DNA from: Komagataeibacter xylinus
Lineage (GTDB): Bacteria > Pseudomonadota > Alphaproteobacteria > Acetobacterales > Acetobacteraceae
NCBI RefSeq assembly: GCF_031081985.1
Contig: NZ_JARWSK010000002.1
Coordinates: 1-64,000, forward strand
DNA length: 64,000 bases
Direction of reading: 5' to 3'
Part shown: positions 57,754 through 64,000 of the stretch, piece by piece
Layout: every line of letters begins with the position of its first letter
Numbering within the stretch: the stretch's first letter is position 1
The notes under the pieces: generated by a model
The model's input: the letters and a program-made list of their open reading frames with translations, nothing else
Told to the model about the DNA's origin: nothing
The model's database searches: none
Translations under genes and position numbers: made by a program

Positions 57754-58103
57754 GACTTCCTGCCCTGAGCGGCCCTTTGCACCAGCGTGCCGTGCGGTTT
57801 CCCCTCATCTGGAGACAACCCGCATGCCGGTCATGGCCTGTTTCTTGCTATTGTCGTAACGCGCCAACGCGGCCCGGCCCGAAGGGTTTCACGGCGTATT
57901 GGCGGTTAAAAACATTTTTTTACAGACACTTGCGTCCGATTTCGGAGCGCTGTGCCGTATCGTGTTGCCGCATGCTGTAGCATTTGCTGGCAAGGATAGA
58001 AAGAGCATTATTGTGGCATTTCAAGGGCCACTTTCATGAATGGATAAATCGATACTGGAACAATACATTAAAGATATAATATATTTTTAATATATGTGAA
58101 AAT
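57754..58103. other. Gene-free AT-rich region
   Basis: About 350 bases with no supportable gene. The right side (58000-58100) is strongly AT-rich (ATATAATATATTTTTAATATATG) and could hold promoter elements for the gene starting at 58104 or later; no clear -35/-10 pair is assigned. Confidence 0.5.
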
Positions 58104-58904
58104 ATGAGTTCTTATTACATAGATTTGATATGCAACCCTGCCATGAGGCATACCCCGCCTGCCGGGCAGGGCTGGCAAGACGTCCCTCTTCATGACAGGA
58201 AAGGGGTCAGCCCTGTTTCCCTGCCCCTGAATACGGACCCTGCCGCCTTGTACCGCCCTGCATGCCTTCCCCTCCCGCATCGCCTGCGCCACCTGCTTGA
58301 GGGTGCGGCGGCCTGTCTGGCCGTGGCCCTGCTGCCCGTTCCGGGCCATGCGGCACCGGCCTATCCCGCTCCGATCATGGGGCCGCAGACCACGGCCCAT
58401 GCCTGGGGCATCGATACCCGTTTTGCCCAGAGCACGCCCTGCCGGGTGGACATGACCATCAATCAGGCAACCTTCCTGGCCCACATGCCGGAAATGATTC
58501 AGGCAGGGCTGTTCAACACGCAGGTTACGCCCGCGCTACAGAAAAAGATCCCCCATTACCTCATGAACACAGTGCAGATCGACGTGACGCCGGGCTTCGT
58601 GCATGCGCTGTTTACGCAGCGCGGCGCGCCTGCAAGCTGTCATTTTGCGTGGTTCTATACTGCTCCTGATGGCACCCGCCACCCGATGGTGGCCTTTGAC
58701 ATGACCCGCGCCGCCGATGCGCGGATTGACTGGGCGCATCTGCGCTTTGGCGACATGGCAGCCGCCACCCGCAACCCGGTGATCGACTCCGGGTTCGATG
58801 CGCTGGTCAATCAGGAGACGGTGGACGTCACCATTGCGCTGGGCCGTGCCACGCCCGAGAACGACCTGCCGCCGCCTTCACACGCAGGCACGGGCGCGCG
58901 GTAA
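58104..58904 (+). CDS. Exported hypothetical protein
   Basis: Up to 266 aa. A signal-peptide-like segment (LLEGAAACLAVALLPVPGHAAPA) lies at about 71-93, unusually far from the first ATG, so the true start is probably later than 58104 (for example ATG 58143 or a non-ATG codon near 58250); no clear Shine-Dalgarno decides. The mature part has STPCRVDMTINQATFLAHMPEMIQ and ASCHFAWFYTAPDGTRHPMVAFDMTRAADARIDW, with two Cys that could form a disulfide. No family recognised. Confidence 0.6.
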   Translation: MSSYYIDLICNPAMRHTPPAGQGWQDVPLHDRKGVSPVSLPLNTDPAALYRPACLPLPHRLRHLLEGAAACLAVALLPVPGHAAPAYPAPIMGPQTTAHAWGIDTRFAQSTPCRVDMTINQATFLAHMPEMIQAGLFNTQVTPALQKKIPHYLMNTVQIDVTPGFVHALFTQRGAPASCHFAWFYTAPDGTRHPMVAFDMTRAADARIDWAHLRFGDMAAATRNPVIDSGFDALVNQETVDVTIALGRATPENDLPPPSHAGTGAR

Positions 58905-58921
58905 CTGGCGCCGTCTGTGTT

Positions 58922-58975
58922 TGAAAAAGCCTTTTCTTTCAAGGCTTTTTGAAAAAAGCTTTACCAAAAACTTTT
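58922..58975. repeat. Partial composite repeat: AAGCTT hairpin
   Basis: AAAAAGCCTTTTCTTTCAAGGCTTTTTGAAAAAAGCTT then TACCAAAAACTTTTAT. The AAGCTT hairpin half has a one-sided change, and the outer arm is intact. It lies 18 bases beyond the stop of the 58104-58904 gene, between it and a convergent small gene. Confidence 0.7.
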
Positions 58976-58995
58976 ATCATTCTTCTTTCAGTGCG

Positions 58996-59178
58996 CTAGG
59001 CGGGGTGCCTGATGTACTGAAGTGCGAGATCAATCAGGGCCGCTGCCAGCAGCAGCACCGTCACCACGCGCAGGACCAGCCGCAAGCGGCGCTCACGCGG
59101 GGTCGGGGCCAGTTCGCGCCGGTTCATGATAAAGGGCTGCGACTGCTGCGGATTGCCTTGATCGGGTCGGTCAGCCAT
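58996..59178 (-). CDS. Small single-pass membrane protein
   Basis: A 60-aa protein: polar, Gln/Pro-rich N-terminus, a basic stretch (RRELAPTPRERRLRLVLR) and one C-terminal transmembrane helix (VVTVLLLAAALIDLALQYI). GGAG lies 7 bases before the ATG at 59178. No family recognised. It diverges from the endonuclease gene, 69 bases away. Confidence 0.6.
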   Translation of the reverse strand: MADRPDQGNPQQSQPFIMNRRELAPTPRERRLRLVLRVVTVLLLAAALIDLALQYIRHPA

Positions 59179-59247
59179 TGCCCTGCTCCAGCAGATGTTT
59201 CATGGATAAGCCGCCGTTTTACCAGAACAGATGGATAACACCAGAGC

Positions 59248-60102
59248 GTGCCCCACCCCTTTCTCCGCCCGCTCAGGGCCTGGTCCGCGCTGCTTTTTGC
59301 CTCGGCCCTGCTTGCCACCCTGCCCCACCACGCGGCCCGCGCGCAGAACTGTGCGGAACTCGGCGCAGGCCAGCAACTGCCCGTGGTGGATAACCCGAAA
59401 CTGGCGCGCGATACGCAACTCCTGTGCAGTACCCGCTTCGCCGTGCTGTATTCCGCTCTCGCACGTGAGCCGTTATGGGTGGCCGAGCACCTTGACACCG
59501 CCATGGTCCGCGCTGCCATGCAGACCCCGCGCGAAGGCGAATTCCACCCTGATACGCGCATCGCCCCCGGCGCACGCGCCGAACTTGAGGATTACGTGCG
59601 CTCCGGCTTCGATCGCGGGCACATGGCGCCCTCGGGCGACATGCCCGACCGGCAGAGCCAGCAGGAAACCTTTGCGCTCTCCAACATCGTGCCCCAACGC
59701 GCAGCGCTGAACCGGGGCCGCTGGGCCGAAATCGAATCCGCCGTGCGTGGCCTGGCCCTGCGCACGGGCAATCTTTACGTGGTGACCGGCCCGGCCTTTC
59801 ACGCAAGCCGCCTGTCAGCCATCGGGCCGGACCGGGTGCTTGTGCCGACCTCCACATGGAAGGCGGTCTATGACCCGCGCAGGCAGCAATCGGGCGTGTA
59901 TGTCTGCCATAATGTGGCGCGCAGCCCCGGTTGCAGCCATGTCAGCGTGATGGAACTGACCCGTATCACCGGCGTCGATCCCTTCCCCGCGCTGCCAGCG
60001 AACGTAAAGCAGACCTGCATGACGCTGCCGCTTGGCCATGCCCGCACGGCCACGAAGCACGCGCGGCGGCGCACCCGGCGGCGTGTCTATACACGCTGGT
60101 AA
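59248..60102 (+). CDS. Secreted DNA/RNA non-specific endonuclease
   Basis: A 284-aa protein with a signal peptide (cut near residue 32) and an endonuclease NS (beta-beta-alpha metal) domain. The catalytic DRGHMAPSGD is at 122-131 (general base H125), with the metal-binding Asn in LNRGRW near 155. Cys residues occur in pairs, consistent with disulfides outside the cytoplasm. It would degrade extracellular or periplasmic nucleic acid. Start is a GTG at 59248; the Shine-Dalgarno is weak. A basic Arg-rich tail ends the protein. A full hairpin repeat follows. Confidence 0.88.
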   Translation: MPHPFLRPLRAWSALLFASALLATLPHHAARAQNCAELGAGQQLPVVDNPKLARDTQLLCSTRFAVLYSALAREPLWVAEHLDTAMVRAAMQTPREGEFHPDTRIAPGARAELEDYVRSGFDRGHMAPSGDMPDRQSQQETFALSNIVPQRAALNRGRWAEIESAVRGLALRTGNLYVVTGPAFHASRLSAIGPDRVLVPTSTWKAVYDPRRQQSGVYVCHNVARSPGCSHVSVMELTRITGVDPFPALPANVKQTCMTLPLGHARTATKHARRRTRRRVYTRW

Positions 60103-60116
60103 AAAGCAAAAGATAA

Positions 60117-60194
60117 ACGTTTTTGGATGCCGTCTTTTTTTCAAGAAGGCGGCGTTCCTTGAAGCTTTTTGAAAAAAGCTTCGCCAAAAACTTC
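60117..60194. repeat. Full composite hairpin repeat
   Basis: Arm ACGTTTTTGGATG, GCCGTCTTTTTTTCAAGAAGGCGGC hairpin, TTCCTT spacer, intact GAAGCTTTTT/AAAAAAGCTTC hairpin and CGCCAAAAACTTC arm. Same order as the copy at 20326. It lies 15 bases after the endonuclease stop. Confidence 0.88.
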
Positions 60195-60241
60195 TGGTTT
60201 TTTTCAACTGCCCTGCAAGACATATTCTGGATGAAGGAGAC

Positions 60242-60511
60242 ATGACCATGACCGCCCACTCCCCCGCCCTCGTGCCCTTTGCCGATAACAGCGTCAGCCG
60301 CACCATTGGCGGCATGACAGTGGAAAACGGCACCGACAGCATCGCGTTCTATGGCCAGACAGATTTCAGCCGCGACAGGGCCGGCCTGGCCCGCGCGCAG
60401 GCGCTGCTCGCCTTCATGCAGCAGGTGGTCACGACGCTTGAGGCCCAGAAAGACCTGCCCGATGCCCTGCCGCAGCAAAAACCCGCCAAGGTGGACAACC
60501 CTTTCCTGTAA
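60242..60511 (+). CDS. Small hypothetical protein
   Basis: An 89-aa soluble protein (GGMTVENGTDSIAFYGQTDFSRDRAGLARAQALLAFMQQVV… in parts) with a helical centre and a Pro/Lys-rich tail ending VDNPFL. AAGGAGA stands directly upstream of the ATG at 60242, strongly supporting expression. No family named; composition suggests a cytoplasmic protein of the lineage. Confidence 0.7.
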   Translation: MTMTAHSPALVPFADNSVSRTIGGMTVENGTDSIAFYGQTDFSRDRAGLARAQALLAFMQQVVTTLEAQKDLPDALPQQKPAKVDNPFL

Positions 60512-60528
60512 AAACCGCCCAGACGCAC

Positions 60529-60562
60529 AACGGGGCCGGTCCATTGCTGGACCGACCCCGTT
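60529..60562. terminator. Inverted repeat between convergent genes (probable rpsI terminator)
   Basis: AACGGGGCCGGTCCA and TGGACCGACCCCGTT form a 15-bp near-perfect stem with loop TTGC. It lies 45 bases beyond the rpsI stop on the minus strand and 18 bases after the plus-strand gene; on the minus strand GGGCGGTTTTT follows at some distance. Confidence 0.55.
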
Positions 60563-60606
60563 GAAAAACCCGTTCCCCGCAGCACAGGGCCGCGGGAAAA
60601 GCCGGA

Positions 60607-61110
60607 TCAGCGCTTGCTGAACTGGAAGGAACGGCGGGCCTTGGCGCGACCGTACTTCTTACGTTCAACAACACGCGAATCGCGCGTCAGGAAGCCAGCG
60701 GCCTTCAGGATGCTGCGCAGCGCGGGCTCGTAGTGGGTCAGCGCACGGCTGATGCCGTGACGGACCGCACCGGCCTGGCCGGACAGACCACCACCAACGA
60801 CCGTGCAGTACACGTCGAACTGGTTGTAGCGGTCAGCCACGAGGAAGGGCTGCGTGATCAGCATGCGCAGCACGGGGCGCGCGAAGTAGGTGCCGACCGG
60901 ACGGCCATTTACGATGATGTCGCCCTTGCCCGGCTTGATCCACACGCGGGCCACGGCATCCTTACGGCGGCCGGTGGCGTAGGCGCGGCCCTGCGCATCG
61001 CGCTTGGCTTCGTAAACCGGGGCGGCTTCCTGCGCGGACGTCACCTGGCCGGAAGCAACGGCTTCCTTGAGGTCAGCGAGCGTGCCTGTACGTTCTTGGG
61101 TTTCAGACAT
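60607..61110 (-). CDS. rpsI: 30S ribosomal protein S9
   Basis: A 167-aa uS9 with an N-terminal extension of about 35 residues and the conserved core ([89 protein letters not shown]). The C-terminal SKR tail reaches the ribosomal P-site tRNA. It follows rplM by 5 bases, the universal rplM-rpsI operon. Confidence 0.98.
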   Translation of the reverse strand: MSETQERTGTLADLKEAVASGQVTSAQEAAPVYEAKRDAQGRAYATGRRKDAVARVWIKPGKGDIIVNGRPVGTYFARPVLRMLITQPFLVADRYNQFDVYCTVVGGGLSGQAGAVRHGISRALTHYEPALRSILKAAGFLTRDSRVVERKKYGRAKARRSFQFSKR

Positions 61111-61115
61111 GTGGT

Positions 61116-61598
61116 TCAGCCCCTGACCTTCTGGGTATTGACGGCGTTCTTGCGGTTGAGCGATGCAACATCGAGAACCTGCGGCTTCTGCCCCTCATGC
61201 GGGTGCTCGCTGCCTGCATAGACATACAGGTGCTTCATCTGCGCGCGCTGCAGCGGGCCGCGCGTGATCATGCGCTCGACAGCCTTGCGCACCACGTGGC
61301 CGGGGTTCTTGCCGGTCAGGCGCTGGGTGATGGTGCGCTCCTTGATCCCGCCGGGGTAGCCGGTGTGATAATGGAACAGCTTCTGGTCAACCTTGTTGCC
61401 GGTCAGGCGAACCTTCTCGGCGTTGATGATGACGATATTGTCGCCACAATCAACATGCGGGGTGAACTGCGGCTTGTGCTTGCCGCGCAGGCGCTGGGCA
61501 ACGATGGCGGCCAGACGGCCAAGAACGAGGCCCTCGGCGTCGATCAGGGTCCAGCCACGCGTCACCTCGGCGGGCTTCAGCGAAAGTGTGGTCTTCAT
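61116..61598 (-). CDS. rplM: 50S ribosomal protein L13
   Basis: A 160-aa uL13: [62 protein letters not shown], and MLP-like [27 protein letters not shown]. It is an early assembly protein of the large subunit. First gene of the rplM-rpsI operon, behind a strong promoter at 61644-61672. Confidence 0.98.
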   Translation of the reverse strand: MKTTLSLKPAEVTRGWTLIDAEGLVLGRLAAIVAQRLRGKHKPQFTPHVDCGDNIVIINAEKVRLTGNKVDQKLFHYHTGYPGGIKERTITQRLTGKNPGHVVRKAVERMITRGPLQRAQMKHLYVYAGSEHPHEGQKPQVLDVASLNRKNAVNTQKVRG

Positions 61599-61643
61599 GG
61601 GTCTAGTGTTCCGTCCAGTAATGTAGCGGTAACAGGTGGCGCG

Positions 61644-61672
61644 TTATCAGCCGCATCATGTGCAAACGTCAA
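61644..61672 (-). promoter_or_regulatory. rplM-rpsI promoter
   Basis: On the minus strand TTGACG (61672-61667) and TGATAA (61649-61644) are 17 bases apart and about 45 bases upstream of the rplM ATG. This is a good sigma-70 match of the sort expected for a ribosomal protein operon. Confidence 0.7.
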
Positions 61673-61829
61673 GCACATAATCCGTTGAGGGCGGCATTTT
61701 TCCGCTAAAAAATCGCGTGTGGTATCATGATACCGCCATCTTTCGCATCACGACCTTCCCACGGGCGATTGCCGAGGGGGGGCACAATGCGATAGCAGTC
61801 AGTTCACGGTCATTACGGATATCAGCCTC

Positions 61830-63176
61830 GTGAAGAAACTCTATCCCGCCATTCCCCTGCTTGTACTGGTGCTGCTGGTTGGTAGCTGGGGGGTGCATCA
61901 CTTTGCCCAGCACAGGCTTGAAGCCGGCATAGCCGACTTCCGCGCCTCCATCGGGCCGAACGCCACGTTCAGCTACGCCACGGCCCGGCCGCGCACGCTG
62001 GCGCGGGGCGCGCATTTTACGGCCGTCACCTACCACAACCCCGCCATGACGCTGATCGCGGCTGACGTGCGGCTTGGCGGGCTGACCGGCAATAACGTGC
62101 AGGGCGAGAAGATCGGCAGCATCGTGCTGCGCGATGTCAAGATCATGACCCAGGCCAGCACCATCTCGCTTGACGAGGTGGACCTGCGCAACCTGGTGCT
62201 GCCCAATACCGACCGCGCGAGTGCCGGTGCCAGCCGCCCGCTCGGCTTCGATTCCCTCGTGCTCGATGATGGCACGTTCACCAACATGCATCTCGCCATT
62301 CCCTCCAGCCAGACCGACGTGACCGTGGCCCGCATGACCGTGGCGCAGTACGGGGTGGGGCGCACCTCGCATCTCGATCTCGACCGGCTGGCCACCCAGA
62401 TCAACCTCACGCCCACCCGCCGGATCTCGGTTGATCACATCATGATCGACGGGCCGGATTTTGCCAGCGAGGTCGCAAGCCTGATCCAGTCGGGCCACCT
62501 GATCCATGAAAGCCATCCGCATACGATGGACCTGAAAAAGGTGGAGATCGACAGCACCCACCCCATGCTGCAGATCGACCATGTCGCCACCTCCAGCTTC
62601 TCCACCGCCACGGAGGACAAGATGGACACGACGCTGGGCAACCTCACGCTGTGGTCCACCGGCAATGATAACCAGACGATTCTCAATGCGTTTGGCTATG
62701 ACCATTTCAACGGCAACATCCATATCAACAGCACCAGCGACCGCAGTGCGGGGCGCGTGCATCTTGAGCCGATGACCATCGAGTCGGCCGATATGGGCAA
62801 CCTGACCGTGGTGGCCGAACTCGACCAGATCCCCTTTGATGACATGGCCATCATCCCCGAGACCGCGCGCATCGTCTCCGCCGCCATGACGTGGGAGGAC
62901 CACTCCCTGGCCAGCCATGTGCTGGCGGGCCTGGCAAAGAGCCGCAATACCGACCCCGAAATCTACCGCCAGAACCTGCTTGCCGGGCTTGCCGCGTCCG
63001 ATGATGCCTCGCTGCGCGCCATGGGCCGGTTCCTGCAATCGCCACAGGACCACCCGCTACAGATCGCGCTGCGCCCGATGAAGCCGGTCAACCTGATGAT
63101 GCTGGGCGTTGCCCTGTCGATGGCGGGCGACCCCTCGGTCGCGGCCCCGCTGGGCCTGACCATTTCCACGCCCTGA
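61830..63176 (+). CDS. Membrane-anchored hypothetical protein (AsmA/DUF945-like in layout)
   Basis: A 448-aa protein with an N-terminal signal anchor (YPAIPLLVLVLLVGSWGVHHF) and a long beta-rich periplasmic region. RASIGPNATFSYATARPRTLARGAHFTAVTY, VRLGGLTGNNVQGEKIGSIVLRDV resemble lipid-transfer-like repeats of AsmA or DUF945 proteins, but I cannot assign a family. Start is a GTG at 61830. Its stop TGA overlaps the next ATG by one base (TGATG), so it is coupled to the NAD(P)-binding gene. Divergent from rplM-rpsI. Confidence 0.65.
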   Translation: MKKLYPAIPLLVLVLLVGSWGVHHFAQHRLEAGIADFRASIGPNATFSYATARPRTLARGAHFTAVTYHNPAMTLIAADVRLGGLTGNNVQGEKIGSIVLRDVKIMTQASTISLDEVDLRNLVLPNTDRASAGASRPLGFDSLVLDDGTFTNMHLAIPSSQTDVTVARMTVAQYGVGRTSHLDLDRLATQINLTPTRRISVDHIMIDGPDFASEVASLIQSGHLIHESHPHTMDLKKVEIDSTHPMLQIDHVATSSFSTATEDKMDTTLGNLTLWSTGNDNQTILNAFGYDHFNGNIHINSTSDRSAGRVHLEPMTIESADMGNLTVVAELDQIPFDDMAIIPETARIVSAAMTWEDHSLASHVLAGLAKSRNTDPEIYRQNLLAGLAASDDASLRAMGRFLQSPQDHPLQIALRPMKPVNLMMLGVALSMAGDPSVAAPLGLTISTP

Positions 63177-64000
63177 TGCACCACTCCGGCCCCGTGCATG
63201 TCATCGGGGCCAATGGCCGCTCGGGGCTGGCGCTGTGCCGGGCGCTACGGGCGGCAGGCCGGGATATCGTGCCCATCGTGCGCGACGGGGCACGCTGGCA
63301 GGCAACGCGCCTGCCCATGCCCGCGCGACTGGCCGACCTTGCGCATGATCCCGCCCGCCTGCGCCATGCCCTGCGTGACGCCTCCACCATTGTCCTGACC
63401 GCCCATGCCCGCCACCTGCCCGCCGTGCTTGCGGCGGCACCCGCGCAGGCGCGAGTCGTGGCATTGGGCAGCACCCGCATCTTTACCCGCTGGCCCGATG
63501 CCCATGCGCGCGGCGTGCTGCACGGCGCGCAGGCGCTGGCCGGTTCGGGCCGCGATGGCGTGCTGCTGCACCCCACCATGATCTATGGCGCAACGGGCGA
63601 GAACAATGTGCAGCGCCTCGCCGCCCTGATGCGCCGCCTGCCGGTGCTGCCGCTACCCGGCGGCGGGCGCGCGCGGCTCCAGCCCATCTGGCAGGGTGAC
63701 GTGACCCGTGCGCTGCTTGCCGCCATCGGGCGCGACTGGCAGGGACCGCATAGCCTGATTATCGCGGGGGGGGATCAGGTCAGCTACCGGGATTTCACGC
63801 GCATGGTGGCCCGTGCCGCCGGGCTGCGGCCCCGCCCGGTGCTGCCGGTGCCGGCTGCCGTGCTGATGGCGCTCGCGCAGTTCAGGCTGCCGGGCCTGCC
63901 CGCCATTGCGCCCGCCGAGGTCCGGCGGCTCATGGAAGACAAGATTTTCGACATTGCCCCCATGCGCGCGCAACTCGGGCTGACGCCCCTGCCGCTGGCA
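63176..64000 (+). CDS. NAD(P)-binding (NDUFA9/extended-SDR-like) protein, truncated by window end
   Basis: The frame has 275 codons and no stop before base 64000. It begins with a dinucleotide-binding motif (VHVIGANGRSGLALCRAL, GxNGxSG) and continues with LHPTMIYGATGENNVQRLAALM and PLPGGGRARLQPIWQGDV, typical of NDUFA9-like or NAD-dependent epimerase/NmrA-type SDRs. It starts in a one-base overlap with the preceding gene. Function is not assigned; possible roles are sugar-nucleotide or quinone related. Confidence 0.8.
   Translation, partial: MHHSGPVHVIGANGRSGLALCRALRAAGRDIVPIVRDGARWQATRLPMPARLADLAHDPARLRHALRDASTIVLTAHARHLPAVLAAAPAQARVVALGSTRIFTRWPDAHARGVLHGAQALAGSGRDGVLLHPTMIYGATGENNVQRLAALMRRLPVLPLPGGGRARLQPIWQGDVTRALLAAIGRDWQGPHSLIIAGGDQVSYRDFTRMVARAAGLRPRPVLPVPAAVLMALAQFRLPGLPAIAPAEVRRLMEDKIFDIAPMRAQLGLTPLPLA

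Overview
The window looks like a chromosomal segment of an acetic acid bacterium (Alphaproteobacteria, Acetobacteraceae; Komagataeibacter/Gluconacetobacter-like). The evidence is high-GC coding DNA, alphaproteobacterial gene orders (NDUFA12 homologue-MlaD-DUF2155; hldD-lgt-midA-pgeF; ubiK-ybjN-proC; ychF-pth-rplY-prs), a lutABC lactate operon, and AT-rich GAAGCTTTTT/GCCGCCTTTT hairpins after many genes. Genus-level placement is inference. About 75 protein genes, three tRNAs and the leader of one rRNA operon are supported.

Layout. 1-262 (minus): promoter and boxA-bearing leader of an rRNA operon whose 16S gene lies off the left edge. 339-5440: DUF192, MBL hydrolase, Host_attach-like protein, xdhC with a mocA-ridA continuous frame, an unannotated 22-aa Cys-rich peptide, and a His-rich secreted CHAP protein. 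5487-12585 (minus): rlmH, rsfS, nadD, proA, ychF, pth, rplY, a phosphatase and prs (translation, NAD, proline, PRPP). 12888-17661 (minus): lipoprotein, pgeF, midA, lgt, hldD (envelope and complex I maturation). 17824-20298 (plus): ubiK, ybjN, proC, COQ9-like. 20507: tRNA-Gln.

20708-25429 is a divergent four-gene block: alpha-E protein plus circularly permuted ATP-grasp on one side, transglutaminase-like protease plus zinc-ribbon metallopeptidase on the other. It reads as a peptide-bond making and breaking system of unknown substrate and is the best candidate for poorly characterised biology here. 25444-29546: LysR regulator, lutABC and HU. 30013-36441: RTX-like repeat protein, glutamine-dependent NAD synthase, DUF1328, dsbB, otsA, otsB. 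36537-38336: DUF2155, small protein, mlaD, NDUFA12 homologue. 38561-43105: an NrdJ-C-terminus-like TSCPD protein, RidA, a FemAB-like acyltransferase behind a 15-codon leader, and a zinc alcohol dehydrogenase.

43383-50772: DEAD-box helicase, small secreted protein, an overlapping small gene plus S24 repressor pair, lepA, tRNA-Ser, a lower-GC gene-poor stretch and an SDR oxidoreductase. 50790-57454: 8-oxoguanine-deaminase-like amidohydrolase, thioredoxin-fold protein, tRNA-Thr, AsmA-family protein, ilvD. 57541-64000: small lineage-type hypotheticals, a secreted DNA/RNA endonuclease, rpsI-rplM, a membrane-anchored protein and a truncated NAD(P)-binding protein.

No complete insertion sequence, prophage or CRISPR array is visible. 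The most distinctive non-coding structure is a family of composite inverted repeats (about 14 full or partial copies), nearly always just 3' of a gene, so probably doubling as transcription terminators.
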